Shown here piece by piece: positions 1 through 6,844 of a stretch of 64,000 nucleotides of DNA (its first letter is position 1; every line of letters starts with the position of its first letter). The translations under genes and the position numbers were made by a program. The notes below the pieces were generated by a model. It saw nothing but the letters and a program-made list of their open reading frames with translations, was not told the origin of the DNA and searched no databases. Source of the stretch: Roseivirga sp. UBA6052 (GTDB taxonomy: Bacteria; Bacteroidota; Bacteroidia; Cytophagales; Cyclobacteriaceae); NCBI GenBank assembly GCA_002427755.1, contig DIYO01000001.1, positions 372,001 to 436,000 of the forward strand. The letters are read 5' to 3'.

Positions 1-395
1 CTATCGCTCATCGATTTTGTAGCATCTATCTCTGCAAAGGCTTGCTTAAAAGAAGGTGCCAAAAACTGAAACTTCACAATGGTGGAGAAATCAAAAACCT
101 TCTTATCATTCTCTATGATATAATCGAATTTCTCCAAGGGAGACTCTTGATCTATAAGGTTATTCAGATAGTTAATCTTCCTGAATACACTCAAGGAAGT
201 TGCCACGTCCAGATTCGCATCAATTGTGGCCTGATTAAACAGGTAATTATTGTCAATGTACTTTTTGATTATGGTTGGATCAGTACTTTTAATAATCCTT
301 GCCTTATCGAATGCACTGTAATCTTGTGCAACGACAGATAATGAAATAAATAATAATAGATATAGGGAAAGTGTAGAACGCAGAATGGCCTTCAT
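1..395 (-). CDS. Exported hypothetical protein, C-terminus cut off by window edge
   Basis: Reading the minus strand from the ATG at 395 gives an uninterrupted frame of 131 codons that runs off the left edge. It starts with a typical signal peptide (MKAILRSTLSLYLLLFISL, then SVVAQD, with probable cleavage after VAQ). The mature part (SAFDKARIIKSTDPTIIKKY and onwards) is rich in Ile, Lys, Asn and Asp and shows no domain I recognise. The gene is divergent from the membrane protein at 536, with about 140 bases between them. It is a partial gene; its function is unknown and the missing part could change the assignment. Confidence 0.75.
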   Translation of the reverse strand, partial: MKAILRSTLSLYLLLFISLSVVAQDYSAFDKARIIKSTDPTIIKKYIDNNYLFNQATIDANLDVATSLSVFRKINYLNNLIDQESPLEKFDYIIENDKKVFDFSTIVKFQFLAPSFKQAFAEIDATKSMSD

Positions 396-535
396 GTTTA
401 GTTGTGTTTATTGTGTAGCTGATATTACAATTAATGCTCTCTAATTGCAAATTGAAATCTAGCTATGCATGGATCGGTTATCTACCAATCTGTAATGATT
501 GGGCACTTTTTAGTATTTTACATTAAAACTAGTTT

Positions 536-1327
536 ATGGACACACACAGTAAATCAACCTTTAACAAGATTGAAGATGTTATCAAAGAAGAAGCAGATGA
601 CTTTATTGATGACGTTAAAGAAGAACTAATTGAGGCAAAAGACAATCTTGTCAGTGAAATCAAATCAACTCTTCTTGGCTTAGGAAACTCCATCTTTGGT
701 GACGTGAATCTATTTTTCTCAATCATAAAAACGGTTACCAAATGGTTTACTAAACCGCTAAGTCTAAACGTACGAGATGTTGAGAAAGAAAACCAAGAGC
801 GTTTAAGTGAAGGAAAGAAAATTCGCTACTTCACCGATTTCAGTTTGCTGAAAAGCATTTTCATGTTGTCTCTTACATTTCTAGTAATTGAGGAAACAGC
901 CACCAATGCAAGTTCAGACCATTGGATGGACCAGATCATCTTCTTCCTCTTCTTTGTGGTACTGTACTTTGTTTTTATCGGAATTATGTGGCTATGGAAG
1001 CTAGTATCAGGATTAAACACCGGTGATACCCGAGTATTTATGGCCTTTATTGGTTATCAGTTTGCCACAATCTACATTGTGTCTTTCCTAGTCAATGGGC
1101 CCTTAAGAATCAACATGTCGGGTGACGAGTCATTCAACATTTTTATGCTAGTATATTTCTTCCAACTCATTCATTCCTTGTACTTCTTGTCAAAGCTAAC
1201 CGCTCATTACAGTTTAAAAGGAATCAGACGTAAGCTAAGTCTTGTAGTTGGAGCTGTGATTCTTATCGTATTCCTATTTATTCCATCAGCAGTTACTGAG
1301 GTGTTTTTATTAGAAGGTGCCGGATAA
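536..1327 (+). CDS. Multi-pass membrane protein of unknown function with acidic N-terminus
   Basis: This 263-residue protein has an acidic, charged, probably helical N-terminus (residues 1-45, many Glu/Asp/Lys). Four or five hydrophobic segments follow, around residues 105-120, 134-160, 168-190, 200-220 and 232-255. The arrangement of a soluble head followed by a helical bundle recalls Yip1/DUF-type membrane proteins, but I see no diagnostic motif and assign no function. It has no signal peptide, so the N-terminus probably stays in the cytoplasm. The next gene starts 26 bases downstream on the same strand, so the two may be co-transcribed. Confidence 0.75.
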   Translation: MDTHSKSTFNKIEDVIKEEADDFIDDVKEELIEAKDNLVSEIKSTLLGLGNSIFGDVNLFFSIIKTVTKWFTKPLSLNVRDVEKENQERLSEGKKIRYFTDFSLLKSIFMLSLTFLVIEETATNASSDHWMDQIIFFLFFVVLYFVFIGIMWLWKLVSGLNTGDTRVFMAFIGYQFATIYIVSFLVNGPLRINMSGDESFNIFMLVYFFQLIHSLYFLSKLTAHYSLKGIRRKLSLVVGAVILIVFLFIPSAVTEVFLLEGAG

Positions 1328-1353
1328 AGAATTGGTTACTATCTTTATTCAAA

Positions 1354-1953
1354 ATGAGTAATATGAAAATCAGGATACTTATAGTTTCAGCATTTTTACT
1401 GTGTTCTTTTACGAATTTAAAAGCACAAACATCTAAAGAACAACAGATTAAAATGGCGGTTTTAGCAGCCCCAGCCGGAGAAAGAGAAGGCGCTCACGTT
1501 TTTGGTTTTAATGAGAAGGGTGAAATGGTAACACTAAGAGAAGGTACCAACAACTTTGTGGTTCGCGCGGACAACCCATTTCAAGAAGGCTTCGAAGTTG
1601 TTTCTTATCCCAAAGATGTAGAACCTTTTATGAAGCGAGGAAGAGACTTAAGAGCTGAAGGAAAGAATAGAGGTGAAATTCTTCAGATGCGTGAAGAAGA
1701 GATGATGAAGGGTACGCTTCAAAAACCAAATTATGGATCTACACTAGCCATTTATTACGGTGCCAATGCCAATTACAATGCTGAAGAGGACAAACTCGAA
1801 GGCGGGAAATTTAGATATGTAATCTATACTCCCCTAGCCACTGCCGAAACCACAGGTTTACCCGAAAGACCTAATGGCAAAGGCCATCCTTGGGTGATGT
1901 TCCCAGGGCTGTATAGAGCACATATTATGATCACGCCACCTGATGAAAACTGA
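1354..1953 (+). CDS. Exported hypothetical protein
   Basis: This is a 199-residue secreted or periplasmic protein. A signal peptide ends near residue 25 (LKAQTSKEQQ). A start at Met4 (1363) is equally plausible and would give a more standard leader (MKIRILIVSAFLLCS). The mature domain is soluble and mixed alpha/beta, with a Gly-rich end (RPNGKGHPWVMFPGLYRAH); I recognise no family. It lies 26 bases after the membrane protein. Its stop codon directly abuts the stop of the convergent dehydrogenase gene (TGA at 1951-1953, opposing TAA at 1954-1956), leaving no room for a terminator between them. Confidence 0.75.
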   Translation: MSNMKIRILIVSAFLLCSFTNLKAQTSKEQQIKMAVLAAPAGEREGAHVFGFNEKGEMVTLREGTNNFVVRADNPFQEGFEVVSYPKDVEPFMKRGRDLRAEGKNRGEILQMREEEMMKGTLQKPNYGSTLAIYYGANANYNAEEDKLEGGKFRYVIYTPLATAETTGLPERPNGKGHPWVMFPGLYRAHIMITPPDEN

Positions 1954-2889
1954 TTAATAGCCTGCTTCTCGATCAATTACATGAAGTAGTTCCTCTTCAT
2001 GAATTAAGCGTTTGATATTCGCTTTGAGTAACTCTAAGGCCGATGATGGGTTTGTTACACTCGCCACATGCGGTGTAATAGTAACCTTTGGATGTGTCCA
2101 CAAAGGATTCTCTTTGGGCAAAGGCTCTTGTCGAAAGACGTCTAATAATGCTCCTGAAAGATGATTATTATTCAGAGCAGCGATTAGATCTTCTTCTACG
2201 AGATGATTTCCACGGGCCACATTAATTAAATAGACTCCTTGCGGTAGCTGCTCAAAAAGATTAGAATTTAATATGCTTTCTGTATCGGGGGTAACCGGAA
2301 GTAAATTGACTAAAACATCTAGCTCCGAGAGAAATGGCTTTAGTTCAGTCTGTGCATAGGTCTTTACACCCTCAATATGCTTTAATGTTCTACTCCATCC
2401 AGACATATCAAAACCCATTTGGCGCAATAGATTGACACAATGTGAGCCCAGCTTTCCGAGCCCCATTACTCCTACTTTTAGATTTGAGTACGTCAGTCGT
2501 TCCCAACTCGAATGGTTCTGATTCTGTTGATTAGCACCCATGTTTCTCTGATGCATAAGAACGCCCATAGCTACATAATTGCTCATGTCTCTTGCCAAAA
2601 AAGGATCAACGATTCTGGTAATGGGTATACTATAGGGAATCTGAGCATCTCCAACTAAATGATCCACTCCAGCACCCAAAGAGCTGATCCATTTGAGGTT
2701 TGGTAACCTTTCTATTACGCCTTGATCCAGTGGTTTCCATACAAAAAGTGCTTCTACCTTAGAGAGATCTTCTTCTGTAGGCCAAACATGAACTTTAGAA
2801 ACCGTATCAAATTGACTCAGACTGTCTACCCATTCCTGCGGGTCCCAAACCTTAGTGGCTACGAGAATCTCTATTTTTTGCTTATCCAT
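1954..2889 (-). CDS. D-2-hydroxyacid dehydrogenase (GhrA-like glyoxylate/hydroxypyruvate reductase)
   Basis: This cytoplasmic NAD(P)H-dependent oxidoreductase (311 residues, normal length) belongs to the D-isomer 2-hydroxyacid dehydrogenase family. The Rossmann dinucleotide-binding loop GLGKLGSHC lies near residue 145. The family's catalytic signatures follow in order: NVARG (Arg), DVFRQEPLP (Glu) and TPHVA (His). The short N-terminal catalytic half and the HVAS end are most like the GhrA branch that reduces glyoxylate or hydroxypyruvate, but substrate cannot be fixed from sequence. Its start lies 19 bases inside the end of the DNA glycosylase gene, so the two are probably co-transcribed and translationally coupled. 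Confidence 0.9.
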   Translation of the reverse strand: MDKQKIEILVATKVWDPQEWVDSLSQFDTVSKVHVWPTEEDLSKVEALFVWKPLDQGVIERLPNLKWISSLGAGVDHLVGDAQIPYSIPITRIVDPFLARDMSNYVAMGVLMHQRNMGANQQNQNHSSWERLTYSNLKVGVMGLGKLGSHCVNLLRQMGFDMSGWSRTLKHIEGVKTYAQTELKPFLSELDVLVNLLPVTPDTESILNSNLFEQLPQGVYLINVARGNHLVEEDLIAALNNNHLSGALLDVFRQEPLPKENPLWTHPKVTITPHVASVTNPSSALELLKANIKRLIHEEELLHVIDREAGY

Positions 2890-3470
2890 ACGCTATCTTT
2901 CATGTAAAATCTCCAAGGCTTTAAGGCATCCTCACCTGCATAATCTATTCCTATCCTTGTACTAGTAACCATTTGATCATCTGTTAAGCAGGGCTGATCT
3001 TCTAACCAAACAAGGTCATCCAATAAGTTTAACCCATTATGGACTTTATAGTTAATTCCTAGAGCTTGACTTAAAGTACCTGGACCAGAACTAAGTGATT
3101 TGTCTACCTTAGATTTGCCTCTTCTTTCAAGCATAAGATCAAAGCCTTCAAGTGGTTCAATCGCTCTAATTAAAACAGCATCGGCCCTACCTTTTATATT
3201 AGTCACCACATTAAACAGATGGTGAATGCCATAAATCAAATAGACATAGCTAGTTCCTCCTTTAGCATACATCACCTTATTTCGTTCAGTTCTTAAACCG
3301 TCACGTGCATGACTTGCCTTATCATTTCTTCCAGCGTAAGCTTCAACTTCTGTGATTTTCCCAACTACCAGACCTTCAGCACTTTGAACACATAGCTTTT
3401 TACCTAAAAGCTCTTTAGCAATCAGAACTACATCATCCCTTTCATAAAAGTCAAGCGGAAGTTTAGACAC
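2871..3470 (-). CDS. 3-methyladenine DNA glycosylase (AAG/Mpg family)
   Basis: This base-excision repair enzyme (199 residues) removes alkylated purines by flipping the base out. The family landmarks are all present. ITEVEAY carries the catalytic Glu, SHARDG follows, then YLIYG with the base-stacking Tyr region, SSGPG, and the C-terminal block RIGIDYAGEDALKPWRFY. It is the first gene of a two-gene unit with the downstream hydroxyacid dehydrogenase (19-base overlap). It is divergent from the DUF2911 gene at 3530, with only about 60 bases shared as promoter region. It is a single-domain bacterial-type AAG with nothing truncated. Confidence 0.93.
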   Translation of the reverse strand: MSKLPLDFYERDDVVLIAKELLGKKLCVQSAEGLVVGKITEVEAYAGRNDKASHARDGLRTERNKVMYAKGGTSYVYLIYGIHHLFNVVTNIKGRADAVLIRAIEPLEGFDLMLERRGKSKVDKSLSSGPGTLSQALGINYKVHNGLNLLDDLVWLEDQPCLTDDQMVTSTRIGIDYAGEDALKPWRFYMKDSVWISKK

Positions 3471-3529
3471 AAAGGCAACTTTAATTTCTAAAATCAGTTT
3501 AACATTGCGAATCTAAAATCTCACTCAAC

Positions 3530-4063
3530 ATGAAAAAAACATTATCACTTTTAGTAGTACTTTTTGTTTTCGCGCTTAGCAATAACGTAATGGCGCAAAG
3601 AGGACCAGCAGCTAGCCCAACTGCAACTGTTAAGCAAATGGTAGGTAATACCGAAATGGAAATCGTCTATTCTAGACCAAGTCTAGATGGTAGAGACATG
3701 GCTAAATTGGCTCCAGCGGGTAAAGTTTGGAGAACAGGTGCTAACGCCAACACTAAAATCAATTTCAATAAAGATGTAATGCTTGGTGGAAAAGCAGTGC
3801 CAGCAGGCGAATATTCAATGTATTCAATTCCTGGAGACGGAGAATGGACCATTATCATTAATAAAGCAAAATCTTGGGGTACTCAGTATGATGAATCTCA
3901 AGACGTTGTAAGATTTACTGCTCCAGCCACTAAAACTTCTGCATCCGTAGAAACCTTTAGAATTGACATGACCGACTTTGACAAAAATGATAAGGACAAC
4001 GCCAATATAGAGTTAGCTTGGGGAAATGTATCTGTGAAATTCCCAATTAAGGTTACTAACTAA
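3530..4063 (+). CDS. Exported DUF2911 protein
   Basis: This 177-residue exported protein has a signal peptide ending NNVMAQR. It belongs to the DUF2911 family, which is widespread in Bacteroidota and has no established biochemical function. Family hallmarks are YSRPSLDGRDM, the KVWRTGANANTKI block and PAGEYSMYSIPG, then the W-x-T-I-I-I-N strand. The domain fills the whole mature protein. A paralogue with the same blocks follows at 4141. A strong hairpin terminator lies between the two genes, so they are probably separate transcripts. The function is periplasmic or surface-located and unknown. Confidence 0.9.
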   Translation: MKKTLSLLVVLFVFALSNNVMAQRGPAASPTATVKQMVGNTEMEIVYSRPSLDGRDMAKLAPAGKVWRTGANANTKINFNKDVMLGGKAVPAGEYSMYSIPGDGEWTIIINKAKSWGTQYDESQDVVRFTAPATKTSASVETFRIDMTDFDKNDKDNANIELAWGNVSVKFPIKVTN

Positions 4064-4081
4064 AAAAGTTTAAAACTTCTT

Positions 4082-4116
4082 AAAAAGGCTCTTCTGTAAT
4101 AGATGAGCCTTTTTTT
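4082..4116 (+). terminator. Rho-independent terminator after first DUF2911 gene
   Basis: AAAAAGGCTC at 4082-4091 pairs perfectly with GAGCCTTTTT at 4105-4114, and a T-run continues to 4116. It lies 19 bases after the stop codon. Confidence 0.9.
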
Positions 4117-4140
4117 ATATTTGAAGAATAATCTAAAACC

Positions 4141-4986
4141 ATGAAGAAACTTACCTATCTAATTGTATGCTTGCTAATGGCGAGCCAAGCAATTGCACAA
4201 ATTAAAATGCCTGCGCCTAGCCCAACATTTGAGTTGAAAGGAACTGTGGGTTTAACCGAAGTTAAAGTGGTCTATTCAAGACCTAGTGCTAAAGGCAGAG
4301 AAGTTGCAGGTAATCTAATTCCTTATAATGAGGTATGGAGAACAGGTGCTAATGCTTCTACCAAAATTTCATTCTCTACAGACGTTAAATTGAACGGTAA
4401 TCCTGTACCAGCAGGAGAATATGCGCTTTATACCCAATTCACAGAGGAAACTGCTACCATAATCCTAAGCAAGAACCTTACTTGGTGGGGATCAATGGGC
4501 TATGATCAAGCTGAAGATCAATTAAGATTTGAGGTACCTGTTAAGCACCCAAGTAGCATGTACGAAACATTTACAATGAGCTTTTCAGATTTCACCATGA
4601 ATTCAGCGAACCTGAATATGAAGTGGGAACATACTAAGGCAATGTTCAACATCGAAAGCGAAGTAGATGCTGCTGTAATGGCCGATATTAAAGCACAAGT
4701 GATTGATGCTACTCCAGAAAACCCAGGTGTTTACTTTCAAGCTGCAGGCTACTATTATGACACAGAGCGCGATAATGATATGGCCCTTTCATGGGTGAAC
4801 AAAGCGATTGAAGGAAGCAATCAAAAACAATATTGGGTCGTTCATTTAAAAGCTAAACTTTTAGCTAGACTAGGTAAAAAAGAAGAAGCTATTGCGACAG
4901 CCAAAGAATCAATTGATCTAGCAAAAGCAGGTGGAAACCCTGATTATGTGAGATTGAATGAGAAGTTGATTGCTGGTCTTGAGTAA
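4141..4986 (+). CDS. Exported DUF2911 protein with C-terminal TPR-like extension
   Basis: This is a paralogue of the preceding gene. It has a signal peptide (SQAIAQIK), then a DUF2911 domain over about residues 25-170 with the same markers: YSRPSAKGREV, EVWRTGANASTKI and PAGEYALYT. Unlike its neighbour it continues for about 110 residues. This helical tail looks like tetratricopeptide repeats (PGVYFQAAGYYYD, DMALSWVNKAIEGS, LLARLGKKEEAIATAKESI). Many Bacteroidota carry this longer form. A TPR tail suggests a protein-protein interface in the periplasm, but no partner or reaction is known. Confidence 0.9.
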   Translation: MKKLTYLIVCLLMASQAIAQIKMPAPSPTFELKGTVGLTEVKVVYSRPSAKGREVAGNLIPYNEVWRTGANASTKISFSTDVKLNGNPVPAGEYALYTQFTEETATIILSKNLTWWGSMGYDQAEDQLRFEVPVKHPSSMYETFTMSFSDFTMNSANLNMKWEHTKAMFNIESEVDAAVMADIKAQVIDATPENPGVYFQAAGYYYDTERDNDMALSWVNKAIEGSNQKQYWVVHLKAKLLARLGKKEEAIATAKESIDLAKAGGNPDYVRLNEKLIAGLE

Positions 4987-5010
4987 GTAACAACCTATCT
5001 ATTTATATGG

Positions 5011-5039
5011 AAAAGGCCACTCAAATTGAGTGGCCTTTT
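5011..5039. terminator. Bidirectional rho-independent terminator
   Basis: AAAAGGCCACTCAA at 5011-5024 is the perfect reverse complement of TTGAGTGGCCTTTT at 5026-5039. A-rich and T-rich flanks on either side allow it to serve both the DUF2911/TPR gene (plus strand) and the small Cys/Lys-rich gene ending at 5043 (minus strand). Confidence 0.9.
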
Positions 5040-5042
5040 CTT

Positions 5043-5213
5043 TTATCTCTTAGGACAGCTTTTACACATCTTCTTGCCCTTCTTTTTGTATTTTTTGCAG
5101 CATTTCTTCAAACAACAATCTGCTTGACCGATAAACGAACCATGAGCTAACTCGTCCTTAAATGAAAGAGATTCATCCTCAACCCAACTCTCCAATAACG
5201 ATATCTCTCTCAT
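5043..5213 (-). CDS. Small Cys/Lys-rich protein (56 aa), possible metal-binding peptide
   Basis: The minus-strand ATG at 5213 opens a 56-codon frame ending in TAA at 5043. The first 30 residues are acidic and ordinary (MREISLLESWVEDES). The last 24 are strikingly biased, with six cysteines among many lysines (ADCCLKKCCKKYKKKGKK, then MCKSCPKR). The gene has its own terminator at 5011-5039. A perfect 19-base inverted repeat resembling a metal-repressor operator ends seven bases upstream of the start codon. These two signals support a real gene despite its size. I infer a metal- or redox-related role from the Cys pairs only; no function is established. Confidence 0.7.
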   Translation of the reverse strand: MREISLLESWVEDESLSFKDELAHGSFIGQADCCLKKCCKKYKKKGKKMCKSCPKR

Positions 5214-5219
5214 AAATTA

Positions 5220-5238
5220 ATTTAGACTTAATCTAAAT
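5220..5238 (-). promoter_or_regulatory. Palindromic operator candidate resembling DtxR/MntR-type boxes
   Basis: ATTTAGA-CTTAA-TCTAAAT is a perfect 7-bp inverted repeat with a 5-base spacer, ending 7 bases upstream of the start codon of the Cys/Lys-rich gene. The TTAG...CTAA half-site arrangement is like operators of the DtxR/MntR family of metal-dependent repressors. The resemblance is seen in the sequence; the regulator is inferred. Confidence 0.5.
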
Positions 5239-5312
5239 ACAAAGAAAGGTCAAAAGTCGATTGATGTCAATACTTCTGAGTAGATTATTGAAAAAATAAT
5301 CACTAAACAATC

Positions 5313-5459
5313 ATGATAGAAATTATACTCTTAGTGGCCATTCTAGTGATAGTATTGGCAATACTTTATGTTCTAAAAGATGGCTTTAATCAGGTGATAA
5401 AAGGTATGGAAGCCATGAATGATAAACTGAATGATATCAATAAAAAAAAGGGAGCATAA
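5313..5459 (+). CDS. Small single-pass membrane protein (48 aa)
   Basis: The ATG at 5313 opens 48 codons. Residues 2-21 form one unbroken hydrophobic helix (IEIILLVAILVIVLAILYVL). A short charged amphipathic tail follows (KDGFNQVIKGMEAMNDKLND, then INKKKGA). The TAA stop sits in the loop of a terminator hairpin, which is a common compact arrangement for tiny genes. The size and topology match many unnamed small membrane proteins of Bacteroidota. No function can be assigned. The coding case rests on the membrane helix followed by a well-placed terminator. Confidence 0.6.
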   Translation: MIEIILLVAILVIVLAILYVLKDGFNQVIKGMEAMNDKLNDINKKKGA

Positions 5460-5470
5460 CTCCCTTTTTT
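5444..5470. terminator. Bidirectional terminator overlapping the small gene's stop codon
   Basis: A-run plus GGGAG (5450-5454), loop CATAA, then CTCCC (5460-5464) and a T-run to 5470. It can end the small plus-strand gene and also the M19 dipeptidase gene, which ends at 5472 on the minus strand. Confidence 0.85.
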
Positions 5471-5471
5471 C

Positions 5472-6785
5472 TTAATCCTCAGCCTGTATCTGTTTGGCTA
5501 TTTCTTGTACCTCATCTAAAACCCGAAGTAGATTACCACTCCAAATCATGTCAATTTGTTCTTCAGTATAACCTCTCTTCACTAATTCCATGGTCACGTT
5601 GAATGTTTCGGAAGCATCGTTCCAACCATCAACTCCCCCACCTCCGTCAAAGTCAGAGCTTATGCCAACGTGTTCTATTCCAATCTTTTCAACTAAGTAA
5701 TCTATGTGGTCTACAAAGTCAGCTACATCAACCGGTGGTGCAATAGCATCTATTTTCTCTGCAATCTCTGCTTTATGCTTTTCTTGAAAGGCATTATACT
5801 CTTCTCTATACTTTGAACGCTGATCGCCCGTCATGGCTCTAAACATACCGCCTGGCTTAATTTCAAACCCTTCTCTTTCTGCAATCTCCGCCATTACTTC
5901 GTTAGACTTCTCTCTATGCACTCGGTTCTTTTCTGAGTCTACATAGCTTCTGAATGCTACAGTTTGAACAACTCCACCATTTTCCTTGAGCATCATCAAT
6001 TGCTCATCATCTAAGTTTCTACTTACGTTATTCATGGCTCTAGCCGATGAATGCGAGGCAATTACAGGTGCTTTTGAAAGCTTCATTGTTTCCATGTTGG
6101 CTTCTTTTGAAGGGTGAGAGAGGTCTATCATGATACCCCACTTATTCATCTCAGCAATTGCTTCTCTTCCCAAATCACTTAAACCGTTATGCAGCCAAAC
6201 ACTATCTCGTTCTCCTGTATTTGAATCACTAAACTGGCTATGGCCGTTGTGAGAAAGAGACATATAACGTGCGCCTCTTTCCGCGAATTCTTTCACTCTT
6301 GAAATGTCGGTACCTACGGGGTAGGCATTCTCAATGCCAATCATAGCAACTTTTTTACCTTCAGCAGCAATTCTTCTTACATCATTAGATGTTAGGGCCA
6401 GTCCTATTCTATCCGGAGCAATCTCCTCACAAAGCCTGTGGATTGCCTTGAACTTGTCATCTGCATTCTCATAGGCTCTAGCATACCCATCTTCATCCAG
6501 TCCGCTCTGTCCTGTATAAACAATAAACCAAGCTACATCTAGCCCTCCTTCTTCCATTTTAGGCAGGTTAACTTGTGTCGATAGTCTTTGGGTATAGTTT
6601 ACTTCTTCGGTAAAGTTGGATGTACGGATATCACAGTGTGTATCCAGTGTAATCACACGGTCGTGAATGCCTTGTGCATATTCCATGAGTTCTGCTTCTG
6701 TCATTTCCTCAACAGATTTCTCAGGAGCTGAGCAGGCTGAAATGATTAGCGCCAGAATCAGCAAAAAGTTTAGTCGTAGTTTCAT
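5472..6785 (-). CDS. Membrane dipeptidase, peptidase M19 (renal dipeptidase family), lipoprotein
   Basis: This zinc-dependent dipeptidase (437 residues) is of the amidohydrolase superfamily. A lipoprotein signal with lipobox LIISAC puts the lipid-modified Cys at residue 18, so the enzyme is anchored in an envelope membrane. Metal ligands are visible as DTHCD (H50, D52), the bridging Glu in MIGIENAYPVG, and the later His residues in MIDLSHPS and IASHSSARAM. SLSHNGHSQFSDS is another conserved block. Family members hydrolyse D/L dipeptides and related compounds; the physiological substrate here is probably dietary or cell-wall peptides. It ends at a shared terminator. Confidence 0.92.
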   Translation of the reverse strand: MKLRLNFLLILALIISACSAPEKSVEEMTEAELMEYAQGIHDRVITLDTHCDIRTSNFTEEVNYTQRLSTQVNLPKMEEGGLDVAWFIVYTGQSGLDEDGYARAYENADDKFKAIHRLCEEIAPDRIGLALTSNDVRRIAAEGKKVAMIGIENAYPVGTDISRVKEFAERGARYMSLSHNGHSQFSDSNTGERDSVWLHNGLSDLGREAIAEMNKWGIMIDLSHPSKEANMETMKLSKAPVIASHSSARAMNNVSRNLDDEQLMMLKENGGVVQTVAFRSYVDSEKNRVHREKSNEVMAEIAEREGFEIKPGGMFRAMTGDQRSKYREEYNAFQEKHKAEIAEKIDAIAPPVDVADFVDHIDYLVEKIGIEHVGISSDFDGGGGVDGWNDASETFNVTMELVKRGYTEEQIDMIWSGNLLRVLDEVQEIAKQIQAED

Positions 6786-6844
6786 TGATCTTGTATTAGT
6801 TAATACTTAAACCTAATGATCTTTTAGAGAAAATGAAGTGCCTT

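Noticed and set aside
42..341. Open frame of 99 codons on the plus strand
   Set aside because: It is antisense to the partial exported-protein gene, which has a clear signal peptide; this frame has no leader or family features.
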